Below, in pieces: positions 10,801 through 22,409 of a stretch of 64,000 nt of DNA (position 1 is the stretch's first letter; each line of letters starts with the position of its first letter). The notes under the pieces are model-generated. The model was not told the origin of the DNA. It ran no database searches and saw only the letters and a program-made list of their open reading frames with translations. The translations under genes were made by a program, and so were the position numbers. Location of the stretch: positions 1,012,188 through 1,076,187 of the forward strand of contig JANQAB010000002.1 in NCBI GenBank assembly GCA_024707265.1, read 5' to 3'. Source of the DNA: Sporocytophaga sp. (lineage in GTDB: Bacteria > Bacteroidota > Bacteroidia > Cytophagales > Cytophagaceae).

Positions 10801-11614
10801 GATGATTTCCTATCATTTGAAATTAATTTTAACCCGATTCATTCGGAAAAAGATGGGATAAGTGGTGCAAGCGTATTTGCAAGAGATATAACTCAAAGAA
10901 AAAAAACTGAAAATGAGATTATTCAGGCCAATTTTGAACTGGATAGCTTCGTTTACAGAGCGTCTCATGATCTCAGAGCACCACTTCGGTCAATATTAGG
11001 CCTTATTTCTCTTGTGAAATTAGAAGAGAATGAAGATCAAAGAAATTATTATCTTAAATTGGTTGAAAAAAGTATAGATAAACTGGATTACTTTATTTCC
11101 GATTTAACAGATTTTTCCAGAAACAGTAGGACTGAAATTGAAATTGAAAGAATTGACTTCAATGCCACAATTGCGGATTGTATTGATAACCTGAAATATA
11201 TGGAAAAGGCAGAGGAGATAGAGATGAGAAAAAAATTTTATGACCAATGTACCTTTTTATTCAGATTCAAGGAGAATCACTATTATTTTTCAGAATTTGT
11301 TAAGTAATGCAATTAAGTATCAAAATCATAAGAGTGTTAAACCTTTTGTTGAATTATCAGTAACAACCTATTCGGACAGAGCTGAAATTTCAATCACAGA
11401 TAATGGAAGGGGTATTCGAGAAGAATATTTGAATAAGGTATTTAATATGTTTTTTAGAGCATCTCAAGACTCTTATGGTTCAGGATTAGGTCTTTACATT
11501 ACCAAGCAGGTAGTTGAAAAATTAAATGGGAAAATTGAAGTTTTTTCCCAATTTGGAAAAGGCACAACATTCCGTTTAAATCTTCCTAATTTGGAAAATA
11601 ATAATTATAATTAG
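7881..11614 (+). CDS. Multi-PAS/GAF sensor histidine kinase, two frame breaks
   Basis: Three overlapping frames (7881-10595, 10567-11307, 11240-11614) join into one ~1243-residue cytoplasmic sensor kinase. It has about six PAS domains, a GAF-like segment around residues 610-750, a HisKA box (YRASHDLRAPLRSILG), and an HATPase with N box (LLSNAIKYQ), G1 (TDNGRGIRE) and G2 (GSGLGLYIT). Break one is AAAAAGAGCC near 10527-10533; removing one A gives RKKAEDALRENQ, the usual PAS-PAC linker. Break two lies in the A7T4 stretch 11229-11243. The only start codon available near the front is TTG at 7881; no membrane segment is seen. The paralogous kinase and a receiver follow directly, probably as one signalling operon. 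Confidence 0.8.
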
Positions 11615-11639
11615 TATTATTTTAAGTTTTTAGAATAGG

Positions 11640-14370
11640 ATGGAAATTGCAGATCTGATATTAACTGCAAAAGATGAACGAAATATAAAAAGCAGGAAAT
11701 CGGATATTTCTGTTTACAGGATTATTTTATTCCTGACAACAGCTTTTACTTTACTGTTAAGATATTTATTCGTAAAGGAAAACCCGGAGGCATTTGATCC
11801 GCTTTCCATACGGCTTGTCCTTTCATCGGGGCTAATTCTCATTCTGGTGCTATCTTTTATCAAGAAATACAGGGATAGGATAGCATATCTGAATTACTTG
11901 GTTATTTTTTCTTATTCTATATATATTCTTTTTCTTATCAGGAGGAATGATTTTGCGACTAATTACCTGCTGGAATTTATATTGCTGATAGTAATCATCT
12001 GTCTGGCTTTTCAGAATCGTCTTCACCTAAAGATTTATCTGGCATGTATCTTTATTGCTTTTTTTATATCTGCTTTCCTGTATCTGGATTCCTATCTGGA
12101 TATATTTGTTAAAACAAGCCTTATAGGAATTTTTTGCATCGCAATAGTCACATTTTTTAGTAGCAGGTTTGAAATTGAAAAGCGTTTAGAAATTCGGGAA
12201 AATCTTTTGAATACCATTTTTAATGAATCTCCCGATGCCATGATAATAGCGGATCCTTCAAGTTCTATTATTCTGAATTGCAATGAAAGGGCGATTTCAA
12301 TCTTTAAGATTCAGGACAGAAGAGATTTGATTGGCAATAATCTTAATTTTCTTCTGAAGTATCCCAACAGCACAGGAGCATGGAATAACTTAAAAAAGAA
12401 AGTTGATAAAAGCCGTTTTCTTGTTCAGGAGCTTGAATTTAAAACAGTGCATGGACAAACATTCTGGGGGAGTGAAGCTATTACTGAAATCCAGGTGGGT
12501 ACTAAAGCTTATTGGCTGGTTAGAATTTCGGATATCACAGAAAGGGTAAAAGACAAAAAGACCATAGAAGAAAGTCGTAAAATTCTCAATCAGATTATAG
12601 ATCTGGTGCCACACCCGATATTCCTGAAAGATAATGAAGGAAGGTTTGTTATCGTAAACAAAACGGTGGCTGACAGATATGAGGTGGTTCCTGAAGAAAT
12701 GGTAGGTAAAAAAGACAGTGATTTTATAGATCCTTTATTATCCGTAGAACTGCTTAAAGATGACAGAGAGGTTATTGAGAATGCGAGAGAAAAATTTATT
12801 CCTGAAGAATCACTAACTTTTTTTGATAGAAATTATACCTATCAGACCATAAAAATTCCTTTTTATTTTGAAGATACTACAAAGCCAGGAGTGCTTAGTA
12901 TTTCAATAGATATAACAGACCTCAAAGAAGCGGAAAAGGCTATCAGAGAAAGCGAAAGTAAGTATAAAATGTTGATGGAGCAGGCTTCAGACGGTATTTA
13001 TCTTACTGACAAATTCGGTAATATTCTGAGCGTAAATGCCAAAGCCTGTGAGATGTTTGGCTATACTGATCAGGAGTTTAAAAAGCTGAATGTCCGAAGC
13101 CTGGTAGATCTGAAAAGCGTAAAAGAAGAACTTATTTTTGCGTTGTTCAATAATGAACCTGTCATTACAGAACTTGTATGCAAAAGAAAAGACAATTCAG
13201 AATTTACAGTAGAGCTTAGTGCCACCAGACTTGATGATGGATTATTGCAAGGAATTATAAGAGATATTACAGCAAGAAAGAAGCTTGAAAAAATACTTCA
13301 GGATAATGAAAAAGAAGTTCAGAGCGTTAATAGAGAACTCATCCGATATTATTATGATCCTTAATGAGGATTTTAAGATATCTTATGTGAGTGTTTCCGT
13401 AGCACGTATCCTGGGGCATACTTATATCAGTCTTGTGGGTAAAACTATCTTTGAGCTTTTTGATCACGATGGAATAGACAAGATCTCTAAATTCTTATCA
13501 GAGACTATTGCTTGTCCAGGTCAGAATCAAACAGTAGAAGAGCTTAAGATTCTTACGCTCAATGGATCTTCGAAAATTGTTGAAATAGTAGCGGTTAATT
13601 TGCTTAGTGATCCGGTAATTCAGGGTATAGTTCTTAACTGTCATGATATTACCAAGAGAAAGAACACTGAAAATGAATTAATAAATACAAATTTTGAGCT
13701 GGACAGCTTTGTTTATAAGGCCTCCCACGACCTGAAGGCTCCATTGAGGTCAGTGATGGGACTCATAAAGCTGGCTAAGCTTGAAAGCAAAGATTCTACT
13801 CAGCATATGTATCTGGACATGATGAGTAAAAGTGTAAATAGTCTTGATGCATTTATCAAAGACCTCACCACTTTCTCTCGTAATACCAGACTTGATATAG
13901 AAGCAAATATTATTGATTTCAGCCTTGTACTGGAAGAGTCTCTTAATAACCTTAAGTACATGGAACACGCTGAAAAAATAAGAATAAATAAGAGCGTTAA
14001 TATAAATGTAAATTTCTACTCAGATCTTACACGCTTAAGTACCATTGTAAACAATTTAATTTCAAACGCTATAAAATACCATAGATTTGAAAATAATATT
14101 CCCTATATTAACATTTCAATTAAGACGGACTACGAGAAGGCTGAGATAGTCGTAGAAGACAATGGGAGCGGAATTGATCCCTTACATATCAATAAAATAT
14201 TTGATATGTTTTACAGAGCTTCAGAAAATTCGTATGGGTCCGGGTTGGGATTGTACATTGTAAAGAATGCAGTAAAAAAACTCGGAGGATCTATTGACGT
14301 ATCCTCAGAGCTTGATGAAGGAAGCTCATTTAAAGTTGTTATCCCAAATCTGGTAAATGATATAAACTAA
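11640..14370 (+). CDS. Membrane PAS sensor histidine kinase, one frame break
   Basis: The frames 11640-13364 and 13285-14370 make one ~909-residue kinase. The N-terminus (residues ~25-190) has about five to six membrane helices, for example LVLSSGLILILVLSFI and LLEFILLIVIICLAF. Four PAS domains follow, then HisKA (YKASHDLKAPLRSVMG) and HATPase (LISNAIKYH, EDNGSGID, GSGLGLYIV). The break is at AATGAAAAAGAAGTTC (13306-13320); removing one base gives QDNEKKFRALIENSSD, a normal PAS start. The kinase core is clearly paralogous to that of the preceding gene, 25 bases upstream. It differs mainly in having a membrane input domain. Confidence 0.82.
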
Positions 14371-14393
14371 AAGTAAAAGTATATTTAGATTTT

Positions 14394-14798
14394 ATGAAAG
14401 AGGTACAGGTAAATTCTGTAATGCTGGTAGATGATAATGATACAGATAATTTTATCCATAAAAGAGTAATCGAGCTAACCGGATTTGCAAAAAATATAAT
14501 TGTTAAAAATTCAGGTAAGAGTGCGTTGGAGTTTTTGGAATCCAATAAGTCTAACCTGGATGCCTTGCCTGATCTGATTTTTCTTGATATTAACATGCCG
14601 ATAGTTGATGGTTTTGTTTTCCTTTTTGAATATGAAAACTTCCCAGATCCGGTTAAAGACAAATGTAAAATAGTCATACTTTCAAGTTCAGACAGTAAAA
14701 GAGATATTGATAGAATCGTTGATAATGAGTATGTGATTAATTTTATCACCAAACCTCTCTCTGAAGAAGCTCTGGATGATTTAAAAACGATATTGTAA
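14394..14798 (+). CDS. Single-domain CheY-like response regulator
   Basis: 134 residues with only a receiver domain. The acidic pair DDND (~residues 12-15), phospho-acceptor Asp in DLIFLDINMPIVDG, Ser/Thr in VILSSSDS and the conserved Lys in FITKPLSEEAL are present. Receivers of this rcp1-like type commonly follow PAS kinases that lack their own receiver. It starts 23 bases after the second kinase and is followed by a terminator, so it closes the two-kinase operon and probably receives phosphate from one or both. Confidence 0.88.
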   Translation: MKEVQVNSVMLVDDNDTDNFIHKRVIELTGFAKNIIVKNSGKSALEFLESNKSNLDALPDLIFLDINMPIVDGFVFLFEYENFPDPVKDKCKIVILSSSDSKRDIDRIVDNEYVINFITKPLSEEALDDLKTIL

Positions 14799-14817
14799 TA
14801 TTCTAAGAAAGATTATT

Positions 14818-14845
14818 GTAAAAGCCTCTCATCAGAGGCTTTTTT
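14818..14845 (+). terminator. Intrinsic terminator of the kinase-receiver operon
   Basis: The stem AAGCCTCT/AGAGGCTT with a CATC loop is followed by a T-rich tract, 20 bases after the receiver stop. Confidence 0.85.
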
Positions 14846-14876
14846 ATTTCTTCTTTTTTTTCTTAAAAACATACAT

Positions 14877-14908
14877 AAAAAAAGGGGCTGTCAATCAACA
14901 GCCCCTTT
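14877..14908 (-). terminator. Intrinsic terminator of icd
   Basis: A perfect 11 bp stem AAAGGGGCTGT/ACAGCCCCTTT with a 6-base loop is followed on the minus strand by a T run. It sits about 27 bases after the icd stop. Confidence 0.85.
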
Positions 14909-14934
14909 GTATTTTACTTTCAGTAAATATAATA

Positions 14935-16167
14935 TTATTTAGAAAGCTTAGCTTTAAGATTGGTATCGATTGCAGAAAGGAATTCCTCTGTGTAAAGGAA
15001 ATGCTCTCCATGTTTAACGTTGCTTCCGTACACTGATACAGCAAGATCTTTTGTCATTTTACCGCTTTCTACTGTCTCAACGCAAACTTGCTCTAATGCT
15101 TCGCAGAATTTGATTAGCTCTTGGTTGTTATCCAGTTTTCCTCTGAATGCAAGACCTCTTGTCCAAGCGAAAATAGAAGCGATTGGGTTGGTAGAAGTTG
15201 GTCTTCCTTTCTGATGCTCTCTGTAGTGACGAGTCACTGTTCCATGAGCAGCTTCAGCCTCAAGCACTTTTCCGTCCGGAGTAACAAGTACGGAAGTCAT
15301 AAGACCTAAAGAACCGAATCCCTGAGCTACGATATCTGACTGAACGTCTCCATCATAGTTTTTACAAGCCCATACAAAGTTACCATTCATTTTAAGTGCA
15401 GAAGCAACCATGTCATCGATCAGACGGTGCTCGTAAGTAAGGCCTGCAGCTTCGAATTTAGCTTTGAATTCTTTCTCGTAAGTCTCTTCGAATATATCTT
15501 TGAAACGACCGTCGTACTTCTTAAGGATAGTATTTTTAGTTGAGAAATAAAGAGGCCATTTTTTCTGAAGCGCAAGGTTAAAGCAAGATTGTGCAAAACC
15601 TCTGATTGACTCATCTGTGTTGTACATTGCAAGAGCAACGCCATCACCTTTAAAGTTATATACTTCAAATGTCTGAGGAGCTCCGCCATCTTCAGGAGTG
15701 AAAGTCAGAGTTAATTTACCTTTTCCTTTGATTACTGTATCAGTAGCACGATACTGATCACCGAATGCATGACGACCGATACAGATAGGTGCAGTCCAGT
15801 TTGGAACAAGTCTTGGAACGTTGTTGGTTACAATTGGCTCACGGAAAACGGTACCATCAAGGATGTTTCTGATTGTTCCGTTCGGAGATTTCCACATTTG
15901 CTTAAGGTTGAACTCTTTTACACGAGCCTCATCAGGAGTGATGGTCGCGCATTTGATACCAACCTGATATTTTTTTATAGCCTCTGCAGCATCAACAGTT
16001 ACCTGATCGTTGGTCGCGTCACGGTGCTCGATACCAAGGTCGTAGTACTTAATATCAACATCAATGTAAGGAGTGATAAGTTTATCTTTGATAAATTTCC
16101 AGATAATTCTGGTCATTTCATCTCCATCAAGTTCCACTACTGGATTTGCAACTTTAATTTTGTTCAT
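14935..16167 (-). CDS. icd: NADP-dependent isocitrate dehydrogenase, eukaryote-like type
   Basis: 410 residues. It catalyses oxidative decarboxylation of isocitrate to 2-oxoglutarate in the TCA cycle and supplies NADPH. The N-terminus [18 protein letters not shown], the [20 protein letters not shown] substrate loop and the metal-binding DDMVASALK region match the subfamily of homodimeric enzymes best known from mitochondria and cytosol of eukaryotes, rather than the ~420-residue Escherichia coli type. It is monocistronic: it has its own terminator and an upstream gap of ~250 bases. Confidence 0.93.
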   Translation of the reverse strand: MNKIKVANPVVELDGDEMTRIIWKFIKDKLITPYIDVDIKYYDLGIEHRDATNDQVTVDAAEAIKKYQVGIKCATITPDEARVKEFNLKQMWKSPNGTIRNILDGTVFREPIVTNNVPRLVPNWTAPICIGRHAFGDQYRATDTVIKGKGKLTLTFTPEDGGAPQTFEVYNFKGDGVALAMYNTDESIRGFAQSCFNLALQKKWPLYFSTKNTILKKYDGRFKDIFEETYEKEFKAKFEAAGLTYEHRLIDDMVASALKMNGNFVWACKNYDGDVQSDIVAQGFGSLGLMTSVLVTPDGKVLEAEAAHGTVTRHYREHQKGRPTSTNPIASIFAWTRGLAFRGKLDNNQELIKFCEALEQVCVETVESGKMTKDLAVSVYGSNVKHGEHFLYTEEFLSAIDTNLKAKLSK

Positions 16168-16354
16168 TTTTGCAAAAATTAAATGGTTATTTTAAGTTGA
16201 ATAATAGTTCTTTGCAGGAATCCCTGCCTTATATTGCGGTGCAAATATAGCAGGTAAGAGTCAAGAGACAAGAATTTTGGGTGAGAACGTGCAGGAAGAG
16301 GGTAAGAAATACCTTTTTCGCTATGTCATACCTGGCTATAACGAAACTGAAAGT

Positions 16355-16393
16355 AATAAACCTGATCCTTTATTCTGTCTGACCAGGTTTATT
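16355..16393 (-). terminator. Possible terminator of the lipoprotein gene
   Basis: The 10 bp inverted repeat AATAAACCTG/CAGGTTTATT has a 19-base spacer and sits just past the lipoprotein stop. There is no clean T run, so the function is uncertain. Confidence 0.4.
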
Positions 16394-16417
16394 AATTCTA
16401 TTGGTTGATATCATTGA

Positions 16418-17230
16418 TTATTGACAAGAATATTCGTATTTAGCATAGCGTACCGCTTTTCCTGCAGCATTCGTTGTTATTTGTTTTGTTACAAGTCCGT
16501 CAGCATTTGTTTCGTAGGTATAATTTTCAACATCTTTAATCCGGAATTGGCCTTGGATTATATTAATCTCTTCTGCCCTTTTTATCAAATGTTTTCCGGG
16601 ATTGGCATATTTGTAGGCGAGCTCTTCCTGAGCAGGTTTATCAAGGTAATACTCATAGTTCACATATGTAGTATCATGAATATCAATTCCTGTTCTATTT
16701 ACTATTTCAATAGTTTGGCTGCAGATACCGTCAACATAGGTAAATAACTTTACAATTTCTGACGGTTCACTGTTAAAGGTCCTTCTTTTTATGGTTTTGA
16801 TAAGAAGATTATTTTCATAATAATAATCTGTCTGATCAATCATAAGACTACCATTATCAAAATTGAAATGTTCTATTGCTTTAATAGGAAGTTTTCTTTC
16901 ATTAATCCAAATGGTATCATTCAGATCAACCGGGTTTCTATTTTTATCAAAGTAACTCCTGATGATGTTTTTGTCTGATATGTCAGATTTTATATGTTTT
17001 ATCTGACTATTGCTTAAATTACTTCCTTCAGAAAGGGTAAATTCAGAAGTCTTACCATCCTGGGATCTTATCTGAGTATGAAAGATGTGGTATGTTTGGT
17101 CATCTTGACTGAATGCTACAGACTTTGCATAACATTTGGATTCTGCCGAAGGCACCGGATTGTCTTTATCTTTTTTACATGAAAAAAGTGAACAGCATAA
17201 TAATGCAGATAGTAAAATCTTATATTTCAT
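16418..17230 (-). CDS. Hypothetical lipoprotein
   Basis: 270 residues from the ATG at 17230. The frame extends 14 codons further upstream, but only this start gives a lipoprotein signal: hydrophobic LLSALLCCSLFS followed by Cys and the charged KKDKDNPVPS. It is expected to be an outer or inner membrane lipoprotein. The body is rich in beta-strand-like segments with many Tyr/Thr/Asn (for example YTYETNADGLVTKQITTNAAG), recalling RHS-like or uncharacterised Bacteroidetes surface lipoproteins. No family is recognised. It is flanked by its own weak terminator. Confidence 0.7.
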   Translation of the reverse strand: MKYKILLSALLCCSLFSCKKDKDNPVPSAESKCYAKSVAFSQDDQTYHIFHTQIRSQDGKTSEFTLSEGSNLSNSQIKHIKSDISDKNIIRSYFDKNRNPVDLNDTIWINERKLPIKAIEHFNFDNGSLMIDQTDYYYENNLLIKTIKRRTFNSEPSEIVKLFTYVDGICSQTIEIVNRTGIDIHDTTYVNYEYYLDKPAQEELAYKYANPGKHLIKRAEEINIIQGQFRIKDVENYTYETNADGLVTKQITTNAAGKAVRYAKYEYSCQ

Positions 17231-17292
17231 CTTATAAAAAAAAATGTTATGTGAAGATAATAAAAAGTGCAAAGAAAGGCAGGGGTGATATC

Positions 17293-17327
17293 AAAAAAAG
17301 AGGCGCCCATTTCTAAGCTGCCTCTTT
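17293..17327 (-). terminator. Terminator of the second M16 peptidase gene
   Basis: The stem AAAGAGGC/GCCTCTTT has a 15-base loop and on the minus strand is followed by seven T. It lies shortly after the M16 stop. Confidence 0.75.
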
Positions 17328-17350
17328 AGTCTTTAAAAAAAGTTAATTAA

Positions 17351-20303
17351 TTAATATCCAAACAACTCTTCCAGCTTCAATTCTCTTACTTTTCCATATT
17401 TTGAGAGCGTATCAAAATCAATTCTCTCCTTAGATCCGATAATAACATAAGCTTTCTTTTGGTTTCTGTAATACTTGTCATGAAAGTCTTTAAGATCAGT
17501 AAGAGACAGCGTTTTTATCTTTTCGTAAACTTCTTTTCTGATATCATAATTGATCCCCAGTTTTTTCAGTCTTTCATATTCTGATATAACTGAGAACTTA
17601 GTAATTCTCTGTGTATTCACATTTTCTATGATGGAAGACAATGCATTTTTATATAACCCTTCTGATTGGGGCATGTCCTCATAAAGCTCCAGCATACCAT
17701 CAATTGCTTCTTTTATCTTGTCTGCCTGAGTTCCTATGTATGATGAGATGTAATTGGGATCGTCTTTTCTCCATGCATTTTCATATCGTGATTTTACCGC
17801 ATAAGCTAAGGCTCTCGATTCTCTTAATTCCTGGAATACAATAGAGCTCATGCTGCCTCCAAAGTATTCATTAAACAAAGCTACCTTCGGAAGTATGCTT
17901 TTATCAAATGCAATTGACCTTGACAAAAAAGATCACTTCACCTTGAACCATTTCATAGTTGGCCCATAGTACTTCGTTTTCATTTATTTCCCTTAGAGTG
18001 AATTTTTCAGGAGCCGGAGGCGCTTTTAATTCAGTACCGCACTTATGAATAGAGCTCAGGCTCTTATTGAGTCTGATGGCATCTGTTGGTCCATAATAAA
18101 GAACACGATGTTTTATAGTGTTCAGACTTTTTATGATATCAGTCAATTCATTCGGATTCATGGAACGTAGTTGTTCCTCTGAAAGGATTGTAGTAAAAGG
18201 AGAATGAGGGCCATATTTGGCATAACTCACTAGACCTGACCGAAATATGATGTCCTTGTTGAGCTTATTGTCTTTTCTCGCTTTTAGTGACCTTTCTACA
18301 AGATCTTTATAAGCACCAGGATCTGGCTGAGGGGTCTTTAGTATTTTTTCAAAAAGCTTTAGTCCCTGACTAAAATTTTCCTGGAGTCCTGTCAACGTAA
18401 TATACATAGCATCTGCAGAAATGGAGAAGGAATAGGAACAGCCTATTTTATAAAACTCTTTTTTCAGTTCTTCACTTGACAAACCTTTTACTCCTAAATA
18501 GTCAAGATAACTGACAGCAAAGCCATATTTGGGTGAATGTTCTCTTCCTATATCCCATACATAGCTTAGCGTAAATATGTCGTTTTCCGTATTCTTTTTA
18601 TAAGTAACAGGTAGCTTAGTCTTTGTTTGAAACTGCAATAATTCCTTGTTAAAATCTATCCATACAGGTTTAATACTATCGCTGGGTTGGTTCATTACAT
18701 ATTCAAAGAAAGGAGAGTGATCTTCTCTGTTTACGGGGACAGGCGATATTTGAGGTTTGGGTACTTTTTTGATAGTGGTATCAGTCCCTGTAAATTTATA
18801 AACTGCTACGAAATTTGAATCAAATTTTTGTTTTACAAATTCTATGATTTGCTCTTTGGATATAGAGGAAAGGATGTCTGTTTCTGCTACGCTTCTCTTC
18901 CAAGGTTCTCCTGTGATAAAGCTCTCAACAAATGCATCTGCTCTGGCTTTATTGCTTTCATAAGACTTCATTTGAGACATTTTGATATCATTGATGGTAG
19001 CTTTAATTAACCAATCTTCAAATTTCCCTTTCTTTAATGAATCTATTTGGGCGAGCAATAATACCTTAAGATCTTCCAGAGTCTGTCCCTGTTTTGGTCT
19101 TCCTCCCATTACGAAGACAGAATAGTCATTCAATGCCATGTCGTAGGCAAAAGCGGAAAGTACTTTTTGTCTCTGATTGAGGTTCAAATCTATCAGGCCG
19201 GCTTGTCCATTAGTGAGCAGCAGGCTTATAAGTTTTAAATAATAAAAATCAGGAATAAAGTTTTGTTTAACTTCTTGTCCTTTTACGCCGTCAAATCGAA
19301 ATGCTAATGTCAGGTTTTCCGCATCGGGTCCGTAAACATTAATTTTTTCAGGCTTCTTAATCGGACTTTCTGTTGGAGGGATGAATGGGGGAACATCTTT
19401 TTCCTTTAGCTTGCTGAAGTTTTTATCAATGATTCTGATTGCTTGCTCAGGATCGAAATCACCGCTCATGCATATTGCTATATTATTTGGTACATAATAT
19501 CTGTCAAAATACCTTTTTATCTCTGTAATAGAAGGATTTTTCAGATGCTCTACTGTTCCTATAGTTGTCTGGGTTCCGTATTGATGTCTTGGGAAAAGTC
19601 CTGCCATCATTGCTTCATAGACTTTTCTCCTGTCGTTATCCAAACCTCTGTTCTTTTCTTCATAGACAGCTTCAAGCTCAGTATGGAACAGACGAGGAAC
19701 TACTATACTGAAACGCTCACTTTCTATTTCAGCCCATCTCTCCAGGCTGTTAGATGGAATATCGTTTACATAGACAGTCTGTTCGAGAAATGTATATGCA
19801 TTAGTCCCTGTGGCTCCAATGTTACTTAACATTTTATCATATTCATTGGGAATACTGAAGTTAGCTGCCAGCAGAGAAGTGGAGTCTATTTTTTGGTATA
19901 GTCTTGTTCTTTGATTCTCATCTCTGGTTGTCCTGTATACTTCATAAAGATTTTCTATTTCTTTTAGTAAAGGTTCTTCTTTGGTCCAGTCCTTTGTTCC
20001 GATTTTTGAAGTGCCTTTGAAAAGTATGTGTTCCAGATAATGTGCGAGACCGGTATTGGTAGCAGGATCGTTTTTGCTTCCGGCTCTTACAGCAATATAA
20101 GTCTGGATTCTAGGAGCGTCTTTGTATACTGTCATATATACCTTCAGCCCGTTTTTCAATGTATAGATCCTGGTTTTCAGTGGATCATTTGTAACTGATT
20201 CAAAAGTGTAATCTCCCGAAGAATGTCTTTCTGTAACATACTTCGATGGTTGTCCTAATACCCATAATGGGAGTAGGAGTAAAAGGAAAATTTTCCTGAT
20301 CAT
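17351..20303 (-). CDS. Large exported M16 zinc peptidase (pitrilysin/PqqL type), frame broken at 17925-17930
   Basis: Two overlapping frames (20303-17904 and 17926-17351) form one ~983-residue protein with four M16 lobes. A signal peptide (MIRKIFLLLLLPLWVLG) is followed by the active lobe with HYLEH (GLAHYLEHILFKGT, ~residue 85) and the distal glutamate in LEAVYEEKNRG. The C-terminal lobes lack the zinc motif, as usual. The break is in GATC-T6-GTC read on the coding strand; removing one T gives EVIFLSRSIAFDKSILPK. It probably works in the periplasm on peptides. It is monocistronic, with a terminator downstream. Confidence 0.85.
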
Positions 20304-20413
20304 TTGACTATTATAAACTTGTTTTAAAAATTATTGACATTAATAAGGGAAACCCCTTAGTGGTTCTAAAAGTTATTTCCAGCGAAATTTAAAAAATAAA
20401 AATGATAGCTTGA

Positions 20414-22154
20414 TTAGAATTCAGATTCAAGGCCGAATCTTTTTCTTAACTCATCAATAATGGGATATTTCTGAGTAAGGTAGTTCAGCTTCTCTTTTGG
20501 GGTATAGATTAATTTTACTTCATCCTGAGAAGAGAGTTCAGCTTCAAGTTGCAGGGTTTTATTGCTAATCTTGCTTCTTAGAAAATCAAGCAATGATGAT
20601 CTCATTTCATTTATCTGGTCTTGTTGGATGAAATTATCAAGTTTGATTTTGATAATATTACCGTCTACCAGATCATATACTCTGTCAATAATAAAGTATT
20701 CGTTCATTTTACCTTCATTTCTCAGCATCATGGCATATTCCTGCCAGTACTTCATGAGTTCTTTCGGGTCAATAGGCTTATTGACAGTAATCAGATCTGA
20801 TGCGGAAACAGTTTCGGTTTTCTTTTCAGGTACTTTAGTGTCGGCTCCTTTTTGGAGATCTTTCAGACTGGGAAGCTTGATCGTGGATTTAAGCTCAGAT
20901 TTCTCAGCAGCAACGGGCTTGGGAGCCGCTGGCCCAATGTTAGATGTGGATTCGGAAGGCGCCTCTGCCGGCGCCCCGGATCCAATATTATTTACTGTAT
21001 CAGCTTTTTTTTTTTAACTCCTCAGGCATAGCCCGGAGTTCAGTACCAAGATTTATAGCCTGGTTGAGAAAGGCCATCTTCATGAGCGCCAGCTCTATGA
21101 GGAGTCTCGGGTTTTTGCTGTTTTTAAATTGAAGATCACATCCGCTGATAATATTCAGACAAGACATAAGAAATGAAATAGAGGTTGCTTCTGCCTGAGA
21201 ACCATACTTCTGTTTCACTTCATCTGATACTTCAAGGAGTTTGAGTGTTGCAGCATCTTTGCAGACAAGGAGGTTACGCAAATGCTCACCTAATCCTATG
21301 ATAAAGTTATGTCCGTCGAATCCATCTCTCAAGATTTCATCATATACAAGCAATGCACCTGACACATCCTGACGATTCAGTAAATCTGTCATCTTGAAAT
21401 AATAATCGTAATCAAGAATATGCAGGTTGTCAATTGTACACTTGTAGGTAACAGTGTTATCGGAAGAGAAAGTAACGATCAGGTCAAATAATGAAAGGGC
21501 ATCCCTTAGCGCTCCATCCGCCTTTTGGGCGATCAGGTGTAATGCCTGAGTTTCAGCTTTAATGGATTCTTTTTCAGCAATTCTTTCAAGATGAGAGGCA
21601 ATATCTTTTACTGAGATTCTGCTAAAATCAAATATCTGACAACGTGAAAGAATAGTTGGTATAATCTTGTGTTTTTCAGTCGTTGCCAGGATAAAGATGG
21701 CATATTTCGGAGGTTCTTCCAGCGTTTTAAGAAATGCGTTGAAAGCCGCATTGGATAGCATGTGAACCTCGTCTATGATATAGATTTTATATTTTCCGTA
21801 CTGAGGCGGGTATCTTACCTGGTCTACAAGGTTTCTGATGTCATCAACAGAGTTGTTAGAGGCAGCATCGAGCTCGTGTACGTTAAATGATGCATTGTTA
21901 TTAAAGCTTTTGCATGATTCACATTCATTGCATGCTTCAATTTCAGGGGTAATGTTTTCGCAATTGATTGTTTTGGCCAAAATACGGGCATTTGTAGTCT
22001 TACCGACTCCTCTTGGTCCGCAAAAGAGAAATGCCTGTGCTAAATGCTTGTTTTTGATAGCATTTTTTAGCGTTGTAGTTATATGAGACTGACCGACAAC
22101 TGTTTCAAAAGTAGTCGGACGGTATTTCCTTGCCGAAACAACAAAATTTTCCAT
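20414..22154 (-). CDS. dnaX: DNA polymerase III gamma/tau subunit, frame change in an A11 run
   Basis: The first frame (22154-21000) gives 384 residues with the clamp-loader ATPase: Walker A GPRGVGKTT, zinc cysteines in EACNECESC, Walker B YIIDEVHML, sensor 1 LATTEKHKIIPTILSRC, then domain III. It then runs LKKKS-stop at an 11-base A run (plus-strand T 21005-21015). The remaining ~195 residues, a Pro/Ala/Lys-rich linker and a tau-like C-terminal domain ending at 20414, continue in the frame reached by losing one A. The full product would be ~579 residues. The short form would be a gamma-like subunit and the long form tau. Either the run is a programmed slippage site or it carries an extra base. 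Confidence 0.88.
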
Positions 22155-22253
22155 CCTCGCAATTTATATAATTTCTGGTATTTTTTAAACGGAAGGAACG
22201 TCTAAATTGGATACTTTATGCGGAAAATTTCAATGCGGCTGTTTCAAAGAAGG

Positions 22254-22321
22254 TTAGAAGGCTGAAAGCTAAAAGCTTAAAAAAAGTTGAATGTCTAAAG
22301 TTAAAAGTTTAAAGTCTCAAA
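22254..22321. repeat. Low-complexity AAAGCT / AAAGTT spacer repeat
   Basis: The stretch consists of short imperfect repeats: AAGCTNAAAGCT units followed by TAAAGTTAAAAGTTTAAAGTC. Related text (AAGTTTAAAGCTCAAG) recurs after nirB at about 63700. It looks like a dispersed intergenic repeat and has no coding potential. Confidence 0.45.
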
Positions 22322-22371
22322 ATGCCCTGCATGTAACATGTTGATTTTAAATATTTGTTGATAAATCTAGA

Positions 22372-22393
22372 CTGTTGTCCTTCTGGACAACAG
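22372..22393 (-). terminator. Terminator of the small DUF2188-like gene
   Basis: A perfect 9 bp stem CTGTTGTCC/GGACAACAG with a 4-base loop sits 17 bases after the stop of the leftward gene ending at 22410. The T tract is weak. Confidence 0.6.
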
Positions 22394-22409
22394 CCTTTCT
22401 GGTAATTTA

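Noticed and set aside
14339-14752. 137-codon minus-strand frame over the CheY-like gene
   Set aside because: The plus-strand receiver has all functional residues; the minus frame is a mirror artefact.
15769-16182. 137-codon open frame opposite icd
   Set aside because: A shadow of a well-conserved gene; it starts without a plausible initiation region.
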